Part shown: piece by piece, positions 31,166-42,467 of the stretch
Numbering within the stretch: the first letter of the stretch is position 1
Layout: every line of letters starts with the position of its first letter
Assembly (NCBI GenBank): GCA_020137815.1
Contig: CM035356.1
Location: forward strand, 2,845,063-2,909,062
DNA from: Hormiphora californensis
Taxonomy: Eukaryota; Ctenophora; Tentaculata; Cydippida; Pleurobrachiidae
Length of the DNA stretch: 64,000 nucleotides
Direction: 5' to 3'
Program-made: the position numbers and the translations under genes
The notes under the pieces: model-generated
Told to the model about the DNA's origin: nothing
Databases searched by the model: none
What the model saw: the letters and a program-made list of their open reading frames with translations, nothing else

Positions 31166-32470
31166 ACCGGACCCACTTCCATCTTCCAACCCTCCACCCA
31201 CTTCCATCTTCCCACCCTCCACCCACTTCCATCTTCCAACCTCCACCCACTTCCATCTTCCCACCCTCCACCCACTTCCATCTTCCCACCCTCCACCCAC
31301 TTCCATCTTCCCAACCTCCACCCACTTCCATCTTCCCACCCTCCACCCACTTCCATCTTCCCACCCTCCACCCACTTCCATCTTCCCACCCTCCACCCAC
31401 TTCCATCTTCCCACCCTCCACCCTCTTCCATCTTCCCACCATCCACCCACTTCCATCTTCCAACCCTCCACCCACTTCCATCTTCCCACCCTCCACCCAC
31501 TTCCATCTTCCAACCCTCCACCCACTTACATCTTCCAACCCTCCACCCACTTCCATCTTCCCACCCTCCACCCACTTCCATCTTCCAACCATCCACCCAC
31601 TTCCATCTTCCCACCCTCCACCCACTTCCATCTTCCCACCATCCACCCACTTCCATCTTCCAACCCTCCACCCACTTCCATCTTCCAACCCTCCACCCGC
31701 TTCCATCTTCCCACCCTCCACCCACTTCCATCTTCCCAACCTCCACCCACTTCCATCTTCCCACCCTCCACCCACTTCCATCTTCCCACCCTCCACCCAC
31801 TTCCATCTTCCAACCCTCCACCCACTTCCATCTTCCCACCCTCCACCCACTTCCATCTTCCCACCCTCCACCCACTTCCATCTTCCAACCATCCACCCAC
31901 TTCCATCTTCCCACCCTCCACCCACTTCCATCTTCCAACCCTCCACCCACTTCCATCTTCCAACCCTCCACCCACTTCCATCTTCCAACCCTCCACCCAC
32001 TTCCATCTTCCAACCCTCCACCCACTTCCATCTTCCAACCCTCCACCCACTTCCATCTTCCAACCCTCCACCCACTTCCATCTTCCCACCCTCCACCCAC
32101 TTCCATCTTCCAACCCTCCACCCTCTTCCATCTTCCCACCCTCCACCCACTTCCATCTTCCAACCCTCCACCCTCTTCCATCTTCCCACCCTCCACCCAC
32201 TTCCATCTTCCCACCCTCCACCCACTTCCATCTTCCCACCCTCCACCCACTTCCATCTTCCAACCCTCCACCCACTTCCATCTTCCAACCCTCCACCCAC
32301 TTCCATCTTCCAACCCTCCACCCACTTCCATCTCCCAATCTCCACTCTTCCATCTTCCAACCCTCCACCTACTTCCATCTTCCAACCCTCCACCCACTTC
32401 CATCTTCCAACCCTCCACCCACTTCCATCTTCCAACCCTCCTCCCACTTCCATCTTCCAACCCTCCACCT
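31166..32470. repeat. 25-bp minisatellite, about 52 units
   Basis: The unit ACCCACTTCCATCTTCC(C/A)A followed by CCCTCC has few variants (one 24-base unit near 31230 and a degenerate stretch near 32330). As 25 is not a multiple of 3 and the unit lacks stops, all three frames on both strands are open for over 1 kb, giving spurious Pro/Ser/His- or Gly/Trp-rich proteins. It starts about 500 bases after the F-box gene stop. Confidence 0.97.
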
Positions 32471-33185
32471 AGTGCCTATAATGTTTGTGTTGTTCAAACA
32501 TGTACGGACTATGTAATTGTGAGGGAGGGATCAGACACCACCCCCCCCCCCACTCCACAGCAAATTAACTAGACGATAGCTTCAATAGCCAGTAATTTCT
32601 ATCCTTTGCTAGTCCCGGAACCGGGCCATATAATAACCGTAGTTTGTAAAATGAGGAGCATAGGTGCCGCGAATATACGATAAATTATGGAAAACTGTCA
32701 GGACATAAAATGCTAGGGTACAGATAAGAGAGAGAGATAAGATTTCTAGGCACCATGGACGGCCCCATGAAAACATCTAGATGTAATATGACGTCATTTC
32801 GTAAACGTTTTCTTGTCTGGCTTTGTAGTACGCTAACTTTGCCGGTCACCGCTCCCAGGAACTTCAAGTTCGAAATCGCATGAAAATAACATGAAAAGAC
32901 GCTCACTGAGCCACTGATGGTGTAACGCGGACGTTCCCTACTACAATACCCCCCCCCCCCCCCCGAGTGTCCACAAGGTTTTAGTATGTAATAACATTCC
33001 CTGTAGTGTTCCCTATAGTTAATTTACACACAAAAGTCTCCCATCAACACACAATTTTGGCTCCAGTGTCTGATGTTTGATCCTCTATACTGTCTGTCTA
33101 GTATACATAGTATATATCGAGATTCCAATTAGCTACTAACTAATTAGTAATTACCAATTAGCTACTAACTAATTACTAATTAGTC
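32471..33185. other. Intergenic, no gene seen; likely TSPO promoter region
   Basis: It contains poly-C runs (32539, 32948) and, just upstream of the TSPO ATG, a duplicated CTAACTAATTA(G/C)TAATTA motif at about 33135-33183 that forms short palindromes. Confidence 0.4.
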
Positions 33186-36100
33186 ATGTCTCACAACCAG
33201 ATTTACCAGCCGTTTTACATAAAGTTCTTGGTGTTCATTATAATTGTGGGGATCACGTTCATTGGAGGATGTTTTATTGTCGCGGTCTACCAGAATGATG
33301 ATTGGTAAGTATTAACATGGTTGATGGTGCACATGGGCTGCCATTTGTTGGCTTTTCCCTTGCTTATAGGTAGATTCTCATGATTCTGTGTGCATGTGAC
33401 TGGGGATGATGTACTAATCTGTTATAGCATGATTTTAGACAACACAAAAAACACCTCATATATATCAGCTGTTGTAACTTATAGTTTTAATCAGTTAGAT
33501 TATTCCTCCTGCTCTCCCTTGCTAAGCTTGGGGTATGCGTTCCATGTGGACACTCCACACATAGTTCTTGATCTTCCTGTCGAACCGGACGTATCCTTGG
33601 TCTCCCCATCGAGTACCCCAGGAGTTCTTGATCTCCCAGAAGTCGGGGGTGTATCCAGGTAACAGGCCATGGCGTGATGAGGGGTCCTTCCACAGTTGTT
33701 GATAGATAGAACTCCGCTCTTGTAGTAGTTGAACCCTCCCTTGATCTCAAATGCCATGGCGACAGGTCCCTTGCTCGAGGCCGGTGGCGAGAGCGGCGTC
33801 TCCAGCTGGTCTTGGCAGGTACCAGTGAACTTGACTCCGGTAGAGGCCGTTGGGTTTGCTGGCTCCCTGGCACCTGCCGGATCGAGCAGTGTATTTGTAG
33901 TCGGAGAGAAGGGCAAGCCTCTGTTTGGACAGAACCTTGTTGTAGGCATCCCAATACCATCCACCGTCGCAGCCATCTCGACCTGTGAGAATAGGGTGTG
34001 GAATAGCTGATATATACAGGAAATGTTGCGGTGAAAAGGCTACTTATCTTACGGGTGTAGAGAGAGAATTGAGGCCTAAGTGTCTAAAAATCTTACAGGT
34101 ATAACTAACTAAGTTAAAAGCTACTTACTGGTGTAGGCACAGTCGACGAACTCCTGCTCGGAGAACTTCTTCAGGTCGTTGGTGGCGATGGCGTAGTGAC
34201 CCTCAGTAGCGGCAATACCAGCAAAGGCCCAGCAAGATCCACAAGATCCCTGGTTCTGGACGGCAGAGACCTTTCCTTCCTCTCTCCACAGCTTGGAAGA
34301 ATCATCACTGCAAAGAGAAGTTGTAATGATGAGGTCTATAACAAACTACATAACTCCCTCCCGCACGGGCAGATAATCAATAGACGACAAAGATATATCT
34401 CTGACTGCAAAGAGGTTGTAATGATGAGGTCTACAAAGATATATCTCTGACTGCAAAGAGGTTGTAATGATGAGGTCTACAAAGATATATCTCTGACTGT
34501 ACATCTAGCTCCTTCACATTCAGTTTGGTCTGTCGTGAAATTTTAGTGTCAAGTGGCACGCCAAGTTGGGACACTTTCTTTTTTTTGATCATCCCCGTTC
34601 TAACAATTGTCACTCCCTGTTACACACACCATGTATCCTGGCCATGTATGTGGCACGGTTTGACAGGTGTTATTTTCATTTAGGACACTTACGCAGGGGC
34701 CGGTCCCCAGTCATCCTCGTCATCAGAAGCAGCGGGAGCATCATCTTTAATTACAGGCAGGGCAGTAATGTTGATTCCATAGTACTGCTTCTGTTCCTCG
34801 GGGGTGAGAGCAGCCATGAAGTTGGCATCAAGGGTGTATCCCTCCTGGGCCTCATTCTCAGCAACAATGTACTTCAAGTTCTCCCTGAAGGGAGGGGGTT
34901 TAACAATTTGGGAGTTTGCCAATTTTCAAGTGAGGACTGAGGACGTAGTGGCGTGTTTGTTTGTTTGTTTGTGATTGCTGCGTGTTATTGAGTGTGATAA
35001 TACCTGAAGATTCTGAATCTGAAGTTCTTCTCAGCGTAGTGGCGTGTTATTGAGTGTGATATAATACCTGAAGATTCTGAATCTGAAGTTCTTCTCAGCG
35101 TAGTGGCGTGTTATTGAGTGTGATATAATACCTGAAGATTCTGAATCTGAAGTTCTTCTCAGCCAGTCCGTATGCCTCACCACTCTCGCTCATCCACTTG
35201 TTGAACAGCCTCACCTGACCCTCACTGGACCTCAGTCCAGAGGACAGGGTGTCCTTGTCAAAGGCAGCAGCAGTAGCGATCAGAAGAGTGAACAGGATCA
35301 TGATATGGTTGTAGTTGGTAGCTACTGCTCGATCTGCGGGGGTATTTATACCGTGAAGGAGCTGTGGGTGAACAGCGGGAACCGACCGAAACAACCAATC
35401 AGAACTCGTTATTTAGGTCACGTGACAGGTTATCAGCCAATCAGGGACCAGTATTTCCTGATTCGGCCGGTTCCTGGTGAACAGGTGCGGGGACCAAGAG
35501 AGGGAGAGGTGAGAAACCGTTCTGCAGTTATTGGCGGTCTAGTTTTCTATTCTATTGTTCAAAGGACGGTCTAACATTATTAACTCAAAAACCAGTCATT
35601 CTTTTGCGGAGATCTCACCTCTGTATTCAATTATTTTGTTCAAAGAGAGGGTGGCACAAGGCAAGTATTCAATAGCATAAAATCAAATGATCTCTTTTTC
35701 TCCGTTTTCTAGTAACAATAAACACCTTCATTATATATCTAGGTATAACGGGTTAACCAGGCCAGACTACTCCCCTGCTACCTGGGTCATTGCCCCTGTT
35801 TATAGCCTCACCTTCCTCCTGGAGGGGCTGGGTGCCTGGTTTGTGTGGTATTCTAATGGCATCAGGCACAGTTACCCTCATATCCTTGTATTCGCCTGTC
35901 AGGTAATTACCCACTGTCAGGTAATTACCCACTAGTTACCCACTTGTTATCCCCTAGTTACCCCCTAGTTCCCCCTAGTTACCCCCTAGTTACACTTATA
36001 TCCTTGTATTCGCCTGTCAGGTAATAGTAGAGGCAATAAGCACACTCACCCCCTCTGATTTCTGTGAAACTTCTCCCATGCTAAAGGGTGGTAATGGAGG

Positions 36101-37572
36101 TTCAAATACCGTTGGATTTAAGTCTGGAAAATGTTCGGTTCGTTAATTATCGCTAACTGAAAAACGTCAAAATGGCCTAGAATGACCCTTAGTTCGGTTT
36201 TGAAAGTTTGGAGTTGTCACTCCAGACTTCGTGGAGATGTCCGCTAGGATGCCAAGATGCACCAAAAGTAGACGCAGGCACAAATTCATCCGAATTTTTG
36301 CGTGAGACCGTATTAATTGAATTTTGGTCACGTGACCAAAATTCAATTGCCATCTGTACGTCGGCAATAAAAATAGGGCCATTGCTTATGAATATCCCTT
36401 ACCTCAACGGTTCAGAAGCTGCGTTTGGAAGTTACCTTTTTGATGTAAAAAGGCATCAAAATGGCTTAACTTCTGAACCGTTGAAGTGAGGTGATATTCA
36501 AAGGATGAAAAAGAGATAAAAATGACAAGAAATGGCCTTATTTTTTATCGCCGACGTACAGGAAAGGCACAAATGGCAATTGAATTTTGGTCACGTGACC
36601 AAAATTCAATTAATCCGGTCTCATGCAAAAAATTCGGACGAATTTGTGCCTGCGTCTACTTTTGGTGCATCTTGGCATCCTAGCGGACATCTCCACGAAA
36701 TCTGGAGTGACAACTCCAAACTTTCAAAACCGAACTTAAGGCCATTTTAGGCCATTTTGGCGTTTTTCAATTAGCGATAGTTAACGAACCCACTAGTTAC
36801 CCACTAGTTACCCACTAGTTACCCATTAGTTACCCACTAGTTACCTCCTAGTTACCCACTAGTTACCTCCTAGTTACCTCCTAGTTACCCACTAGTTACC
36901 CACTAGTTACCCCCTAGTTACCCACTAGTTACCCCCTAGTTACCCACTATCACAATATCCTGATCCTAACTCAAACTTCAACCAGTACGCAGTGACCTTG
37001 GCCTGGTTCCCAACCTTTTTCGGGTATGAATTCACCATGGCTGGCATAGTTGTATCCATTGGATCGTGGACCCTTACCCTTCTAACATTGGTAAGTACGA
37101 ACTGTATATGTACTAGAACATGGTCTGGCCTCACGTTTGACTGAATAATGGTCGAATGGTTGAATTCGATTTTAGATTCTTAGGGTCTAAACGTCTTATA
37201 GAACCCAATTCCATGGAAGAACCGGAATTTCGTCCAGCCCAGGAATTTCTACTTTTCACTCGGTTGCCCCTAGAAATCCTACTTTATTAGGGACCCTAAG
37301 AACATAGAATTCGTACCCACGTGCATGCCTGCCGCCTGTAGAAGATTTCCCCGAAATTCTAAATAATTCAACAAATTTCAAACAATATTTCCCCGAAATT
37401 TGCGAACTTCCCTCCCCAGAAATTCCCCTGTGATGAAAACCCACTATATTTTCAGCTGGCATTCTCACGATGTTCCTGGTTATCCAGCGTTCTCCTCTTA
37501 TTCCCTGTATCCTGGAAAACTTATTGTTTGGTGTGGGGAATGGACATTATGATCAGCAACCCTGGCCGGTAG
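33186..37572 (+). CDS. TSPO: TspO/MBR family translocator protein
   Basis: Four exons (33186-33304, 35743-35902, 36986-37090, 37456-37572) give 166 residues, close to the 169 of human TSPO. Helix 1 lies in exon 1. Exon 2 has the signature WYNGLTRPDYSPATWVIAP followed by helix 2 ending AWFVWYSNG. Exon 3 gives LAWFPTFFGYEF, equivalent to the family NLAW.P.FFG motif, and helix 4. Exon 4 gives the last helix and WLSSVLLLFPVSWKTY. These five-helix proteins sit in the outer mitochondrial membrane and bind cholesterol and porphyrins. The exon 3 acceptor (36985) is chosen because it keeps phase 0, follows a good branch-like CTAAC, and removes an odd insertion. The exon 2 donor region and the exon 4 3' end are locally duplicated. 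Intron 1 encloses the cathepsin gene on the other strand; intron 2 has a foldback element. Confidence 0.88.
33500..35301 (-). CDS. Papain-family (C1A) cathepsin, frame-slipped last exon
   Basis: Minus-strand exons: 35301-35132, 34884-34693, 34307-34129, 33982-33500. Exon 1 has a short signal peptide (MILFTLLIATAAAF) and an I29-like propeptide start (LFNKWMSESGEAYGLAEKNF); exon 2 completes it (ENLKYI) with an acidic SDDEDDW stretch. Exon 3 carries the oxyanion Gln and catalytic Cys (QNQGSCGSCWAF). Exon 4 has GCDGGWYWDAYN, the catalytic His region (TPHHAMA) and Asn region (EIKNSWGTRWGDQGY), then CGVSTWNAYPKL. These pieces lie in different frames: at least three 1-2 base slips, near 33870, 33655 and 33560, interrupt exon 4. 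They are either sequencing errors or true lesions. If intact, it is a lysosomal or secreted cysteine protease of about 335 residues. It is nested in TSPO intron 1. The exon 1 donor and the sequence beside the exon 3 acceptor are tandemly repeated. Confidence 0.8.
34307..34500. repeat. Repeats beside cathepsin exon 3 acceptor
   Basis: CTGCAAAGAGGTTGTAATGA plus TGAGGTCTACAAAGATATAT recurs head to tail at about 34405 and 34450, and in diverged form at 34308 where the real acceptor (CTTTGCAG on the minus strand) lies. Each copy restores a CTTTGCAG acceptor. Confidence 0.85.
34975..35163. repeat. Three copies of a 64-bp unit spanning cathepsin exon 1 donor
   Basis: The unit from GTAGTGGCGTGTTATTGAGT through CCTGAAGATTCTGAATCTGA to TTCTTCTCAGC contains the last about 30 coding bases of exon 1 plus the minus-strand donor CAG|GTATTAT. 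Copies sit near 35003, 35067 and 35131; only the last is fused to the full exon. Confidence 0.9.
35880..36026. repeat. Duplicated TSPO exon 2 donor plus TAGTTACCC tract
   Basis: TATCCTTGTATTCGCCTGTC followed by AGGTAAT occurs at 35880 (real exon end) and again at 35999; a shorter CTGTCAGGTAATTACCCAC copy is at about 35917. Between them runs a CCCCTAGTTA repeat. Confidence 0.85.
36140..36790. mobile_element. Foldback element, about 650 bp, in TSPO intron 2
   Basis: The left arm (GTTAATTATCGCTAACTGAA, then GGAGTTGTCACTCCAGA and GATGTCCGCTAGGATGCC) is mirrored by the right arm ending CAATTAGCGATAGTTAACGA. Each arm includes the palindrome ATTGAATTTTGGTCACGTGA and its complement. A second inverted motif (CTCAACGGTTCAGAAG / CTTCTGAACCGTTGAAG) is in the centre. 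Non-coding. Confidence 0.8.
36782..36955. repeat. CACTAGTTACC 11-bp tandem repeat
   Basis: About 15 copies of (CACTAGTTACC/CCCTAGTTACC) directly before TSPO exon 3, a continuation of the tract after exon 2 that is interrupted by the foldback element. Confidence 0.9.
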
Positions 37573-37655
37573 GGGGGACCATGTATCCTGGAAAACTTAT
37601 TGTTTGGTGTGGGGAATGGACATTATGATCAGCAACCCTGGCCGGTAGGGGGACC
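37506..37655 (+). repeat. 76-bp tandem duplication covering the TSPO stop codon
   Basis: The segment from TGTATCCTGGAAAACTTATT to CCCTGGCCGGTAGGGGG is present twice; the first copy ends the TSPO coding sequence and the second lies in the presumed 3' UTR. Confidence 0.93.
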
Positions 37656-38364
37656 AGCTGACAAGATCTCGTACGTGATAATATGATATGAAGATCTATA
37701 TGTATATCTCGGTATGTAGGATATCATGTGGAGCTATTGAAAGACAGACTTTGAGAAATAACAGAGCTACGGGCACTGATCAGCTACTTCGATAAATTGA
37801 CACGACTGACTGTTCAGAGTCTGAACTTCTGACCGACAAAGTGGAGCTGGATAGTGACACTGACAGACACTAAACAGAACTGAAGAAAGAGTTTATAACT
37901 TGACAGAGAAATCAGACATTTATCAGTGATAGAGAGAGAGGCAACTGCCAGTTTTACCATTTTTTACCGAGTTTAAAGACAGAAAACACAATTTTTAAAG
38001 TCTGCAAAAAAAGGGTCAATCACTCAAAATTTCATTAGACCTAACACCAATACATCAAATATTTCTCTCCCTCAACACAAATATATATATCATCCCCTCT
38101 CTGTGTTCCTCTTGGTGCTATTAGTTACCCAGTAGATCGGGGGGCCACTCCCTGGCGTTATGGTTGCTATAGTAACCTGTCAGAGGCCTCAAGCTTAGCT
38201 TCTTCTGAATTCACACCAACTGAAAGACAGTGATATTAGTTAGAAGAAGAAGATATTAGTTCATTTATACAGTCCGTTGTAACTATAATAGCAGTCTGTC
38301 TGCTTGTTGATCTAGACATATCTATCTGTCTGTCTGTCACTCTGTCTAGACATGTGTCTGTCTG

Positions 38365-38745
38365 CTACCTACATCCGTACTGTGGGAACTGTTCCTCTGA
38401 CATCTCGATAGCGGGGTTCTGATCCTCCGATAAGGCTGCTCCAGTGGTCAGGTCAAGCACACAGACAGATATCAACCTGCAGGGGAGGTAGAGGGTAGTA
38501 TAGGTAGGGGGAGGTAGTATAGGGAGGTATAGGGAGAAGAGGACCGGGGAGAGGTAGTATAGGGAGGAAGGTATCTGAATAGTGAGAAGAGGTATGGGGA
38601 GGGGAGAACCGGGAAGGAGGTATGGGGGAGAGGTAGTATTATAATAGGGAGGGTGATATCTGAATAGGGAAGATATCTCTCGAGCTCTGATCAAGTGATC
38701 ACGCGGTGTTTTAACTTACAAAGTGGCGATAAAGAAGATCTTCAT
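38365..38745 (-). CDS. Secreted peptide precursor, 45 aa
   Basis: Two minus-strand exons (38745-38720 and 38476-38365) join at GT/AG borders (intron 243 bases, phase 2) to give 45 residues with stop at 38365-38367. The ATG is in a good context (CCACCATGA). The first about 20 residues (MKIFFIATLLISVCVLDL) are a signal peptide. Cleavage near TTGAA would release an acidic peptide of about 23 residues, beginning LSEDQNPAIEMSEEQ and ending FPQYGCR, with one cysteine in the mature part. No dibasic processing site is visible. Family unknown; a toxin-, hormone- or defence-type peptide are all possible but unsupported. Confidence rests on exact intron phase plus a textbook signal sequence. Confidence 0.6.
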
Positions 38746-40866
38746 GGTGGTAGAGTTGGTGCTAAAGAGAGAGACCTAAAGATAATGTTTTAATCAGACT
38801 TGAGATACCATAGTACCCAAACCAAACCACTTCTACCCGGCTCAATAAACTCTATATTTTGCAACCAGAATTGGCCTGTCTGGTAGCGCCAGACCCCGAT
38901 TTGATTTGACAGTGCGCTCAGATGGGGTCTGCGGCGCCAGACAGGAATTGAAGGAGTTGTTAACAACAAAATGTCGTCCTAGAGCTGTTTGGGAACTCAA
39001 GGCACTACTACAGCAGCTCCCAAACTTGAGAGGGTTTTTATACCCAAGGGGCTCACACGATATACCCCCCCCCTTTGTTTCCCGATTCTAGCTAGCGGTT
39101 GGTCCCCCTTCGATCTGCCCTGTAAGGGAGAGAGAAAGAGAAAGAGAGTGATCCCCTCTAACCAACCAACGACAAGTGCACAGTTTTCACGAAACAATAT
39201 GATTTTGAGACAAAGATGGTTACGAGAGAGAGACAAGTTACTAAAAACTGTGATAGATTTAGATGTTTCAAACTTTTCAAACTTTCCAATTATGTGAACA
39301 AATGTGGGAGTGGTCGGAGGTAGCCTGCGTAGCATGGCAAGTTTCACTATGCTCCCACGCTATTTACTTATTATCTAAAATCTATAATACAACGAGAGTG
39401 AGAGTGAGAGACACAGGATTCTAAGGGTATGATGAAGCATGAAACGAATAATTTGATAAATTGTCTCAATTGCACAATGTGAAACATAGAGCCACGACCG
39501 ACAAAACATCATCTATAGCTATATTTCTACACATATATGACTTACTTTTATTGGGTGGTTGAGGTTTTTTGATAGTTCTCCCCTTTCTTATTGATGATCA
39601 TGTCGACTTCATCAATCACAATTTCATTTCCATTTTGGATAACTAGAACTCTCACTTCTCACTGTTTGCAGTTTCAAACTGGGGAGGGGGAACAGGGTTA
39701 CAAATTCGCAGAAGCTATTTTTCGCAGAAACTTCGGTAGACCCGAATCTAGTCTTATCTTGATACGCCTAATTGGAATTTCGTATATGAGGGGAGGTTTT
39801 GAATGCTAGATTTGTATAAAGTTAATTAAGATGAAAGCCGGGTTCGATTTTCCCTATCAGGTCAGGAAAAATTTCCACGAAAATAGTTCCCAGAACTTTT
39901 CCCTGATTGATTTTAATTTCCAAGAAATTCATCTAATTTCTCTCAAAAGATAAATCATGTTTTTGGGGCTCTCAACTTGTGGGCCGATCCCTCAATATAA
40001 TAAACATGCCGGAAAATTTTCAGAATGGAACTGGAAGTGACTCTTTCGATTTCTCAATTATGGCCGCCACCTAGGAAATGACTCAAGCGGGGTTTTCTAT
40101 GTTCTAAGTTCTAACCCTTCCTTTGTCGAGCTAGGCAAGCGGGGTTAGGGCTTTTTTGTTCATAACATTATTTTCAAAAGTCAATATATTCACTGAAAGA
40201 CAACCTGCTGCTGTATTGTTATGTTCTAACCCTCCTTTACATTTGTAAAGGGCGGAGCTCGCGAAAAGGGGGTCGAGCTAGACAACCTGCTGTAGAACTG
40301 ACTGTAATAATTTTCATTGGGCGAGCACTGAGCTACCACCTGACTGAGGTGAGTTTCGCCCGTGGGTCGACTCGACCGTCGCTGACTGATAAATTGGGAA
40401 ATTCTCGGAAATTCTCGGAAATTCTCGGAAATTGGAGTTTTTGAATCAAATAAAATTCAGCCAGGCCTTCTTCCCACATATTCATCTGAGTTTTATCTGT
40501 AATCTCTCTACCGTGCAGTATTCACCTTTTTAGCGTCGACTGGGCGTCGATTGTTTCTTAGAAACTAGTCATTAAAAAATCAGTCTGGCCCTTGGGCCCC
40601 TCGGCATTTTAATACCATAATAAATGCATTATAATATAATTTATATGAGTTTTATTTTTATCACACTACAGCCTCGCCCAGTCTAAATTTAGAATCACGG
40701 CCTTTATCAAAAACAAGATAGGGCTCTCTGTCTGCAGGTCTAAAAGTAGACCGAATTTTTTCCAGAATATATCGTTCCTAAAATAAACCAAGACCTTATA
40801 TTTATCATATGGACACTTTCCAGGAATGTACTGGATAAAACTTAAATTTTAGAAAACATGCCCCAG
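38746..40866. other. No gene seen
   Basis: Low-complexity and AT-rich DNA. It holds a 60-bp-family palindrome (38875-38943), small GA runs and three copies of GAAATTCTCG at 40398-40432. No splice-bounded frame was recognised. Confidence 0.4.
38875..38943. repeat. 60-bp palindrome family, copy
   Basis: Left GCCTGTCTGGTAGCGCCAGA and right GGGGTCTGCGGCGCCAGACA surround TTGATTTGACAGTGCGCTCA. Confidence 0.8.
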
Positions 40867-41182
40867 ACTGTCTTGCGGCGCCGACCCAATCTGAGAATCA
40901 GAACGGGGTCTGGCGACGCCAGATAACCCCCAGAAGAGATAAAACTTTGAAATTCTGTGGGGAAGGTCACATTTGCGCTTTCCAGCGCAGTGATCCTTAG
41001 TCCAAGTTGACTTACTTCACTCGATTTTTAAGGTTCCTTTCCTGGTATTTCACAATTGAAGTTTCCACTCCTTCATGAAGCTAGCTAGACTTGCTCGACC
41101 CTCCCACTCACCGCACTGTATACTGTCTGGCGCCGCGACCCCATCTGAGCGCAATCAGATGGGGGATGGCGCCGCCATACAG
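40867..41182. repeat. 60-bp palindrome family, two copies
   Basis: Copies at 40867-40923 (CTGTCTTGCGGCGCCGACCC) and 41122-41182 (CTGTCTGGCGCCGCGACCCC ... GGCGCCGCCATACAG), with GCGCAATCAGATGGG-type cores. Confidence 0.8.
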
Positions 41183-41220
41183 GCTGTATGCGTCTCGATG
41201 AAACCAGTGATAAATTGTTT

Positions 41221-41451
41221 AATGTACTCGGCAAACACAGTTGGCGTAAGTTGCTTGTCAGCGCCAAATTTCAGACGGTCATAGCTCCACTCCCTGATAA
41301 GATAGAGACTCGAAATTTGTTTTGTAAGAAGAACTCGATATGATCTCTTTACAAAACAAATTTCGAGTCTCTTATCAGGGAGTGAAGCTATGACCGTCTG
41401 AAATTTGGCGCTGACAAGCAACTTACGCCAACTGTGTTTGCCGAGTACATT
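41221..41451. mobile_element. Near-perfect palindrome, 231 bp
   Basis: Arms of about 105 bases (AATGTACTCGGCAAACACAG ... and its complement ending CCGAGTACATT) with a short loop near 41333. The open frames on both strands are mirror products. Probably a foldback/MITE with very recent or conversion-maintained arms. Confidence 0.85.
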
Positions 41452-41970
41452 AGTACCTTGAGGCTTTTATCCCAACAATTATATTTTCAGACCGTGCTCC
41501 GGCTCGAGAAATCTCTGGTAGCTCACCGGAAAAGGTATCTAGTTTAAATAATGGATACTGAGATTCAGGCATGTCGATTGTCGAACAATCGGAATTCACT
41601 AACCCCAATTAAATATGTACTCACTACTCTCCCCCAGGCAATCTCGTGAGCAACTAAACTGGTATTGGTAATGGTATCCGAACAGTCCACCTCAAAAAAT
41701 CACCTCAACTTCTTCGGAGTGAGAGCTGCACTGCACGGTCATTCAACACATTGCATTATACCGAGAGAGGTCAACACAGAACTCAGAAGGGCATGTATAC
41801 AAGGTCCTACAAGCTGGTCTCTCTGGAGGTGAACTGTGATTTTCTGACAGTCAGAGTATCACAGTCAGAATCTGACTCGTTCTGAGCTTTTTTAAACTAT
41901 TAATGTTGAGTAAGACAATTTGTATACGAACTTCATATCAGCACTATTTATATTATAGCACTACATATTA

Positions 41971-42192
41971 AAGTCGGATTTTTTGAAACTGTCACCCCCC
42001 TGGAATAACAAAATTTGCCATATCTTTGGTTCCTGATAAGATAGAGACTTGAAATTTGGAGGTTCGGAAGAACTTAGCAAGATCTTCGTAACCTCCAAAT
42101 TTCAAGTCTCTATCTCGTCAGGAACCGGATTTATGGTCATTTACGAAATTTGAAAATACCCAGGGGGGTGACAGTTTCAAAAAATCCGACTT
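41971..42192. mobile_element. Mariner-like MITE, 222 bp
   Basis: Same TIR as 5299-5449 (AAGTCGGATTTTTTGAAACT), TA at 41969-41970 and 42193-42194. An inner second inverted repeat includes CCTGATAAGATAGAGACTTG. Confidence 0.85.
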
Positions 42193-42467
42193 TATAAGAT
42201 TGTCATACTGAGCCAGTATTTTAATGCAATTGATGTAATTAAAAGCCTAACGGTGAATATATCAGAAAGCTCTAATAAACTTATTGCATTGGGCACATGC
42301 TGAAGCATGATTGTCATTGAAACTTTTTTATATTTTGATCTCATCTTGCTTCAAGACATTGTTTTGATTTTTTAATAAAAAATTTTTTAATAAAAAATTT
42401 TATTACCAGTGGTAATACCACAAAAGCCCTGAGTCGAAAGTGTCTCTTGTCTTAAGTGTCTCTTGTC

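Noticed and set aside
31166-32470. CRISPR-like repeat array
   Set aside because: No distinct spacers between units, and the context is a eukaryotic genome; it is a plain minisatellite.
31054-32516. Very long open frames (over 430 residues) on both strands
   Set aside because: They are produced by a stop-free 25-bp minisatellite; the same peptide repeats appear in every frame.
36942-36985. Longer TSPO exon 3 starting after TAG at about 36944
   Set aside because: It would break phase with exon 2 and insert extra residues not seen in TspO proteins; the AG at 36985 follows a good branch-like motif and keeps frame.
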